DNA of 64,000 bases from the NCBI GenBank assembly GCA_021776635.1, contig JAJFFN010000035.1, positions 236,864 through 300,863 on the forward strand, written 5' to 3'. Origin of the DNA: Robiginitomaculum sp. (GTDB lineage: Bacteria > Pseudomonadota > Alphaproteobacteria > Caulobacterales > Maricaulaceae). Each line of letters starts with the position of its first letter. The stretch's first letter is position 1. The notes under the pieces are model-generated. The model was not told where the DNA came from and did no database searches. It saw nothing but the letters and a program-made list of their open reading frames with translations. The position numbers and the translations under genes were made by a program. Of the stretch, positions 59,873 to 64,000 are shown piece after piece.

Positions 59873-61265
59873 CTCTATCCCAAGCCAACCGCCAGAACCT
59901 ATAGCTGAGGAATATGGATGCGAGTATTAAACCGAGCAACAGTCCATACCAGACCCCAACCGCACCGAGCGGGGTGTAAATTGCTAGGTAAAAAGCCGTT
60001 GGGAAACCGACAATCCAATAGCTGAAGCCCGTTGCGACCATAGGCCACCGCACATCCTTTAGCCCGCGCAAAATTTGATTGGCGGCAACTTGCACTGCAT
60101 CAAAAAACATGAATGCCGCTGCGATTGGCAAAAATGTCACCACAAATGAAATGACTTGATGGTTATCCGGTTGACCTGGCTCCATATACAATTGTGCGAC
60201 CTGCTCCGGCACTAATGCGACGGGGACGGCAAAGACCATAATACCGACAACGGACGTGATGATTGTCAATATCCCAGCCCGTTTGACGGCCGCCGGGTTT
60301 TCTGCCCCCTTAGCCAAGCCGACCCGCACGGCTCCCGCCATAGACAGACCCCAAGGTAACATAAAGGCTAACGACGCCACATTGAGCGCAATTTGGTAGG
60401 CGGCGACTTCAAGAACACCAATAAGCCCGACAATCAGCACACAGGCATTAAACAACATGCCTTCGAACAATGTGGTCAAGCTTATGGGCCAGCCAAGCTT
60501 AAACACTTCACGTAAGCGGTTCCAATGGGGACGCCAAAAATGGTGAAACACTCTAAATTCAGCCGACTTCTTGTCAATTTGAATGAAGGCAACAAATAAG
60601 AAAAACCCGACCGTATAGGATATTGAAGAGGCTATACCCGCGCCGACTAAACCAAGCTCTGGAAAACCGAATATGCCGAATATCAAAAGAGCATTGAGCC
60701 CGGCGTTAAGGGCGACGGTCGCCATAACCAATAGGAACGGCACCATTGTCTTGCCAATCGCCGCCAAATAATTGCGCAATATCATGGTTCCGAGTGCAAA
60801 GGGCCACCCTGCTGCGAGAGCGAGGATATAGCTGCCCGCCTTGGCGGATTGCTCCGGGTCTTGCCGTGCCATGAGGGCAAGCGGTTCGGCTAAAAATGCA
60901 AACAGCAACATGACGGGCGTCATGAAACCGACGCACCACAGCGCCATACGCACAGACACGCGCGCATCATGACGGTCGGCTACGTCCGCACCAAGAGCCT
61001 GAGAGACCATAGGCGAAACCGCCATAACCGGCCCTGCGCCGAGCATCCACAGCATGAAATAAATGACCGTGCCAAGAGAGGCCGCCGCAACTTCGGCCGC
61101 ACCGACCCGTCCGATCATAAGAATATCGATAGTGTAAATAGAAAACTGCGCCAATTGGGTCAGTGCCATTGGTATGCCCAATAGCAGTAAAACTTTCAGC
61201 TCGCCCTGCCATGTTTTTGGCAGTTCAGCTTTGTGGTGTTCGTTAAGTTCAAGTGTATCAGTCAT
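59853..61265 (-). CDS. MATE family multidrug efflux protein
   Basis: 470 residues with 12 TM helices in two bundles. Typical segments are LLLLGIPMALTQLAQFSIYTIDILMIGRVG at the N-terminus, GPVMAVSPMVSQALGADVADRHD, and LPWGLSMAGAVRVGLAKG opening the second half. It is a Na+- or H+-driven exporter of cationic drugs; specificity is not evident. The start at 61265 is preceded by TATAAT-like sequence and, 43 bp upstream, by a strong intrinsic terminator. Confidence 0.94.
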   Translation of the reverse strand: MTDTLELNEHHKAELPKTWQGELKVLLLLGIPMALTQLAQFSIYTIDILMIGRVGAAEVAAASLGTVIYFMLWMLGAGPVMAVSPMVSQALGADVADRHDARVSVRMALWCVGFMTPVMLLFAFLAEPLALMARQDPEQSAKAGSYILALAAGWPFALGTMILRNYLAAIGKTMVPFLLVMATVALNAGLNALLIFGIFGFPELGLVGAGIASSISYTVGFFLFVAFIQIDKKSAEFRVFHHFWRPHWNRLREVFKLGWPISLTTLFEGMLFNACVLIVGLIGVLEVAAYQIALNVASLAFMLPWGLSMAGAVRVGLAKGAENPAAVKRAGILTIITSVVGIMVFAVPVALVPEQVAQLYMEPGQPDNHQVISFVVTFLPIAAAFMFFDAVQVAANQILRGLKDVRWPMVATGFSYWIVGFPTAFYLAIYTPLGAVGVWYGLLLGLILASIFLSYRFWRLAWDRANLKAE

Positions 61266-61308
61266 TGAGTATCCGTTTGTATTATTATATTTGGGGAAAC
61301 GGAGACAT

Positions 61309-61339
61309 AAAAAAACCTCCGTGGCTGTGGCCCGGAGGT
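61309..61339 (-). terminator. Intrinsic terminator 43 bp upstream of the MATE start
   Basis: On the minus strand ACCTCCG and CGGAGGT pair, with an inner GGC/GCC pairing, followed by seven T. It could be an attenuator for the MATE gene or the end of the upstream gene's transcript. A weaker hairpin with a T-run lies at 61430-61450. Confidence 0.75.
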
Positions 61340-61368
61340 GCGGTCATTATGCTGGTTCAGCTAAGACA

Positions 61369-61425
61369 TCACAAGTCGCGGGCAGGGATAGGTGCGAGAC
61401 GCGTAATTATCGCCCGTATTACCAT
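61369..61425 (-). other. 18-codon reading frame in the MATE leader, possible leader peptide
   Basis: ATG at 61425 to TGA at 61369 encodes MVIRAIITRLAPIPARDL, ending 30 bp before the terminator hairpin. The peptide is rich in Ile/Leu/Val and Arg/Pro. No strong Shine-Dalgarno is seen. It is reported as a candidate only. Confidence 0.25.
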
Positions 61426-61526
61426 ATCTAAAAAACACAATGTTCATTGTTCCGCTCACTTTTGTTGAGCCGTGGGTAGTCGGGGCAATTCGCTTTGTCA
61501 ATGAGATATTTATTTGTGCTGCCTAA

Positions 61527-62270
61527 TTAGTGTCGGGCATTTTTGGATATTTCGCTTAAAATTTCGTCTATGATACCAAGCAATCTTACATCTGAATCGA
61601 TGATTGTAACGTGTAACATGTACAGGGTTTCATACCTGTTTTCGAAGCGCCGCAGTCCGTCTAAATCATAGGACCTAATCACGTTATTTGCTTGTTTATT
61701 GTCTTGGGCGGTATCAATGGCAGCCCCATTTCGTGTTATGTTTCGGATATTATAATCCCGATAAGAATTAGTAGAAATTTCCTGAGTAACGAGTTCCATT
61801 AATGTTGGATGGAGAAATTCGTCGCGTTCCAATAAAGCTGCATAGCGGATTAGCGCCTTTTGCAAGCCATCATTTGTGAGGGTTGTCAAACCCCCATCAG
61901 CCATCAATTGTAAATAGGCGGCCGATTGCGCAGGGCGGCGCCCGGTGTTAGTGGCATTTTCCAAAGCCGTCTTTATGGTTGCATCATTTGCAGGTGGACC
62001 GGATCCTTCCAAAGTCGTGATTAAAGCACCTATGGTTTCTACATATTCTTTACGGATTGTGATCTGCTTTGCGAGCGTTGATCTAATAACTGAAAATTCT
62101 TCTTCGAGTTGCAACAAAACAGCAGTTTCGCGTGTTTTGGCTTGTCGGGCTTCATTCCAATTTGTAATCTGAAATGCGATTAAAATCCCCGCTACGACAA
62201 TGAAAAAATCGAGCGCTACCGCAAACCAGTTTTGTTCTTTGACGTGTTTGGATATATTTCTTAGTAGCAC
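61527..62270 (-). CDS. Membrane-anchored DUF6090-like protein
   Basis: 247 residues. One TM helix near residues 16-37 (FAVALDFFIVVAGILIAFQIT) is followed by the signature NWNEARQAKTRETAVLLQLEEEF, which resembles DUF6090-type proteins. The rest is helical and probably periplasmic (LITTLEGSGPPANDATIKTAL; AYLQLMADGGLTTLTNDGLQKALIRYAALLERDEF). No function is known. It is likely monocistronic. Confidence 0.72.
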   Translation of the reverse strand: MLLRNISKHVKEQNWFAVALDFFIVVAGILIAFQITNWNEARQAKTRETAVLLQLEEEFSVIRSTLAKQITIRKEYVETIGALITTLEGSGPPANDATIKTALENATNTGRRPAQSAAYLQLMADGGLTTLTNDGLQKALIRYAALLERDEFLHPTLMELVTQEISTNSYRDYNIRNITRNGAAIDTAQDNKQANNVIRSYDLDGLRRFENRYETLYMLHVTIIDSDVRLLGIIDEILSEISKNARH

Positions 62271-62316
62271 GATAACTCCTTTTTATCAGAGGTTATCACA
62301 CTGTTTCAAAATGTCA

Positions 62317-62385
62317 TTATGAAGTTTGGGGCAATTTAACATCTGCCTTATACACATTAAAATCGATGTCCGCCATTTTCGTAAA
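62317..62385 (-). pseudogene. Remnant C-terminus duplicated from the adjacent membrane-protein gene
   Basis: On the minus strand this reads TKMADIDFNVYKADVKLPQTS and stop. The intact gene ends FKIEDIDFDVYKENAKLV and stop. The shared DIDF-VYK block, and DNA matches such as GATGTGTATAAGG-type runs in both, show that it is a diverged copy of the gene's 3' end, about 150 bp downstream of the original. No start codon or upstream portion of the gene is present. A palindromic repeat lies between the two copies. Confidence 0.7.
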
Positions 62386-62398
62386 TTCACGGTACTTT

Positions 62399-62422
62399 CC
62401 TTCCCCCGTAAACGGAGGAAGG
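62399..62422. repeat. Solo palindrome resembling the DUF559-associated repeat
   Basis: CCTTCCCCCGT, AA and ACGGAGGAAGG form a hairpin with one internal mismatch. The CCTTCCCCC arm is the same as in element A (1374-1382), but no DUF559 gene is adjacent. It lies between the intact and remnant copies of a gene tail. Confidence 0.65.
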
Positions 62423-62468
62423 AAGACATATGTGTTCTGCGCGTTATATGCTAATTTAAACCGCCACC

Positions 62469-63359
62469 CTAAACCAATTTCGCATTTTCCTTATACACAT
62501 CAAAATCTATGTCCTCTATTTTGAACAAGCGCAGGACTTGTCCGATGCCGAATATGATGACGACTTGAAAATAAAGGCTCATGGCAATGGGCTCAAACCT
62601 GTCCCAGCCATTTTGGTTGATGGCATCAAAGACAATTAACTGCAAACTCATCAAGATACTGGCCATTGCAAACACATGCATCATTGTTTTGATGAACTGC
62701 CTTTGATCCTTGTAGGATTGATGTGGGTCCAGTTTCTGTCCGCGAAGATATTTATAGCCAAAGCCAATAAAGACCAAGTTCATAGCTGTCATTGTGCCGA
62801 AAGTTACATATGCCCGCCAGTCCCAAGCCGTCGTAAAGCCCTTGTTATAAAAATAATACACGCCCCAGGCAATGAACGCCAGCACGGCAACAACGATATA
62901 AAGCGGGGAGATGAAATCAAACAATTTTCGCGGCTTTAAATCAGCTGTGCGTGTGTTGTTTTTAACCGCACCCCGCATTCCTTTTAGCCAATTATGTGTT
63001 GAAAGTTCCAACAGCATATGCGGCAAGGCCTGTAACATAAAGAACAACACAACCAACATAATGTGTTTGTTTTCTTTGATACCGCTAGGCGCATAACCGC
63101 TTGCGGCCATTGCTAACAATACCCCAATGCCAAACAGCGCGACGGCTATATTCCCGAGCATATATTTGCGAATGGAACTGTTCATGGCTTTACTTGGGTC
63201 TGCATACCTTGAGTGTTGATAAAGCTTGGGGTATATTGCGGGCGGATAATTGCGCAGAACAAACATATTCCTGTCATAGGTTTTCTTGGGGTAATAATAA
63301 GAAATAAGAAAAATCTGGCTGATAAAAACGGCGTAAAAAATAATATCAATAATTGTCAT
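62469..63359 (-). CDS. Multi-pass membrane protein of unknown function
   Basis: 296 residues with about seven TM helices (IIDIIFYAVFISQIFLISYYY; LGNIAVALFGIGVLLAMAA; FISPLYIVVAVLAFIAWGVYYFY). It ends FKIEDIDFDVYKENAKLV. No family is recognised. It starts 1 bp after the stop of the GntR-type regulator, so the two are one operon, an arrangement typical for YtrA-subfamily regulators controlling a membrane protein. A degraded copy of its 3' end lies just downstream. Confidence 0.75.
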   Translation of the reverse strand: MTIIDIIFYAVFISQIFLISYYYPKKTYDRNMFVLRNYPPAIYPKLYQHSRYADPSKAMNSSIRKYMLGNIAVALFGIGVLLAMAASGYAPSGIKENKHIMLVVLFFMLQALPHMLLELSTHNWLKGMRGAVKNNTRTADLKPRKLFDFISPLYIVVAVLAFIAWGVYYFYNKGFTTAWDWRAYVTFGTMTAMNLVFIGFGYKYLRGQKLDPHQSYKDQRQFIKTMMHVFAMASILMSLQLIVFDAINQNGWDRFEPIAMSLYFQVVIIFGIGQVLRLFKIEDIDFDVYKENAKLV

Positions 63360-63360
63360 G

Positions 63361-63750
63361 TTAGTTTCCTTTTGAATTGGTGTTGTTCATCACATCTGTA
63401 AACGCAATGCGGATTTCCGAATCCGTTACATCGGCATTTCTAAATGCAGTTATGGTTTTGGTTAGCTCGGTGTTGACCCAAGCGTTTATGTCTGTTGTGC
63501 AATTTTCAATGGCATCTGGGTGGACGTAAGTCCCTCTATAGCCTTTGGTCTGAATAATGTTGTCGCGCTCCAACAGGCGGTAGGCCTTGGCAACAGTTTT
63601 GTTGTTAATATCCAGATCATTCGCGAGTTGGCGAATAGATGGCAGCGGCTCACCTGCTCCCAATGCCCCACAGCTTACGGCGTGTTTTACCTGCTTCATC
63701 ACCTGAGTGAACAAGGGGTCATTCCCGTCAATATCGATGTGTATTTCCAT
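63361..63750 (-). CDS. GntR family transcriptional regulator, YtrA subfamily
   Basis: 129 residues from ATG 63750, preceded by GGAGA (the in-frame ATG at 63786 lacks one). The wHTH reads DPLFTQVMKQVKHAVSCGAL, LPSIRQLANDLDINNKTVAKAYRLLERD and GTYVHPD. The C-terminal part is short and lacks the FadR/HutC effector domain, which identifies the YtrA type. It is probably a repressor of itself and the following membrane protein gene. A perfect inverted repeat lies about 65 bp upstream of its start. Confidence 0.9.
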   Translation of the reverse strand: MEIHIDIDGNDPLFTQVMKQVKHAVSCGALGAGEPLPSIRQLANDLDINNKTVAKAYRLLERDNIIQTKGYRGTYVHPDAIENCTTDINAWVNTELTKTITAFRNADVTDSEIRIAFTDVMNNTNSKGN

Positions 63751-63815
63751 ATATTTGTCTCCAATCATCTGTGCGAATTGTACCATCCGTAGTAAGGGTA
63801 CAGCAGGTAAACAAG

Positions 63816-63838
63816 AAATGCAAGGTAAATTTGCATTT
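63816..63838. promoter_or_regulatory. Inverted repeat in the divergent promoter region, probable GntR operator
   Basis: AAATGCAA and TTGCATTT are separated by 7 bp. The site lies between the YtrA-type regulator and the divergent gene at 63899. Symmetry and spacing suit a GntR dimer; binding is inferred. Confidence 0.5.
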
Positions 63839-63898
63839 ATTTTAAATGTAAAACAAATTGGGGCTTATATACGAAACTAGACAGAGCGGGAGACCGTG

Positions 63899-64000
63899 AT
63901 GTTTAGGTTAATGACCTTGACGCTTTGGTTTGTCTGTTTCAGTAGTGGAATATGTAGAGCCAACGAGCATGCTGGCAAACCCGTCTTTGAAATCAAGGTT
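63899..64000 (+). CDS. Start of an exported protein, truncated by the window end
   Basis: Thirty-four codons are visible. A signal-peptide-like beginning (MFRLMTLTLWFVCFSSGICR) is followed by ANEHAGKPVFEIKV. ATG 63899 is preceded by GCGGGAGA. It is divergent from the GntR operon across the inverted repeat. The family cannot be recognised from this fragment. Confidence 0.6.
   Translation, partial: MFRLMTLTLWFVCFSSGICRANEHAGKPVFEIKV

Overview
This 64 kb window is a gene-dense stretch of an alphaproteobacterial chromosome with moderate GC (estimated by eye in the mid-to-upper 40s percent). Several features suggest a dimorphic or stalked marine lineage of the Caulobacterales/Maricaulales/Hyphomonadaceae kind. 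They are a PodJ-like polar organiser preceded by a full CtrA box, an rpoN-hpf-ptsN cluster, an ArsR-AlkB alkane hydroxylase pair, a large beta-oxidation operon headed by a MerR regulator, and exported outer-membrane proteins. The taxonomic placement is inference; no rRNA, tRNA or CRISPR array was seen.

Layout. 1-2.5 kb: cysS, a DUF559 nuclease module with self-palindromic terminal repeats, and rimM. 2.5-12.3 kb (minus strand): an apparent fatty-acid beta-oxidation operon (MerR regulator, two acyl-CoA dehydrogenases, thiolase, FadB-like fusion, GST-like protein, enoyl-CoA hydratase, NTF2-like protein), interrupted between thiolase and the FadB-like gene by a second DUF559/palindrome module. 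12.3-21 kb: an exported protein, the PodJ-like protein, two tandem MscS channels, an exported coiled-coil protein and rpsU. 21-30 kb: an epoxide-hydrolase-like enzyme, a serine-beta-lactamase-fold esterase, arsC, three related lipoprotein/beta-barrel genes and a DUF885 metallohydrolase. 30-38.4 kb: sdhCDA (no sdhB follows), a VOC protein, a DUF4197 lipoprotein, rpoN, hpf, ptsN and ppx. 38.4-46.5 kb: nrdA with an NrdR-like box, a von Willebrand A protein with five copies of an unrecognised repeat, a PfpI-like protein, a membrane protein, a thioredoxin-fold protein and an exported unknown. 46.5-53.5 kb: a 294-bp MITE, arsR-alkB, a pabB-pabC fusion, a CitE-like lyase, an ABC ATPase, a zf-CHCC protein and a TonB-C protein. 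53.6-64 kb: polA, a RelE/HigB-type toxin-antitoxin pair with a frameshift-truncated toxin, two exported methyltransferase-like paralogues, gpmA, a MATE exporter, membrane proteins, a GntR/YtrA-type operon and the start of one more exported protein.

How the genes fit together. AlkB would oxidise alkanes to alcohols that, after conversion to acyl-CoA, feed the beta-oxidation operon and then the TCA cycle (sdhCDA). The rpoN-hpf-ptsN block links nitrogen signalling with ribosome hibernation.

The most unusual material is non-genic. Two divergent DUF559 nuclease genes each sit against terminal inverted repeats that are themselves palindromes, and the palindromes differ between modules while keeping their pairing. 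There is a TA-flanked MITE, and a population of short (10-26 bp) tandem duplications scattered through intergenic DNA and protein linkers. There is also a 24-bp perfect palindrome at the MerR promoter.
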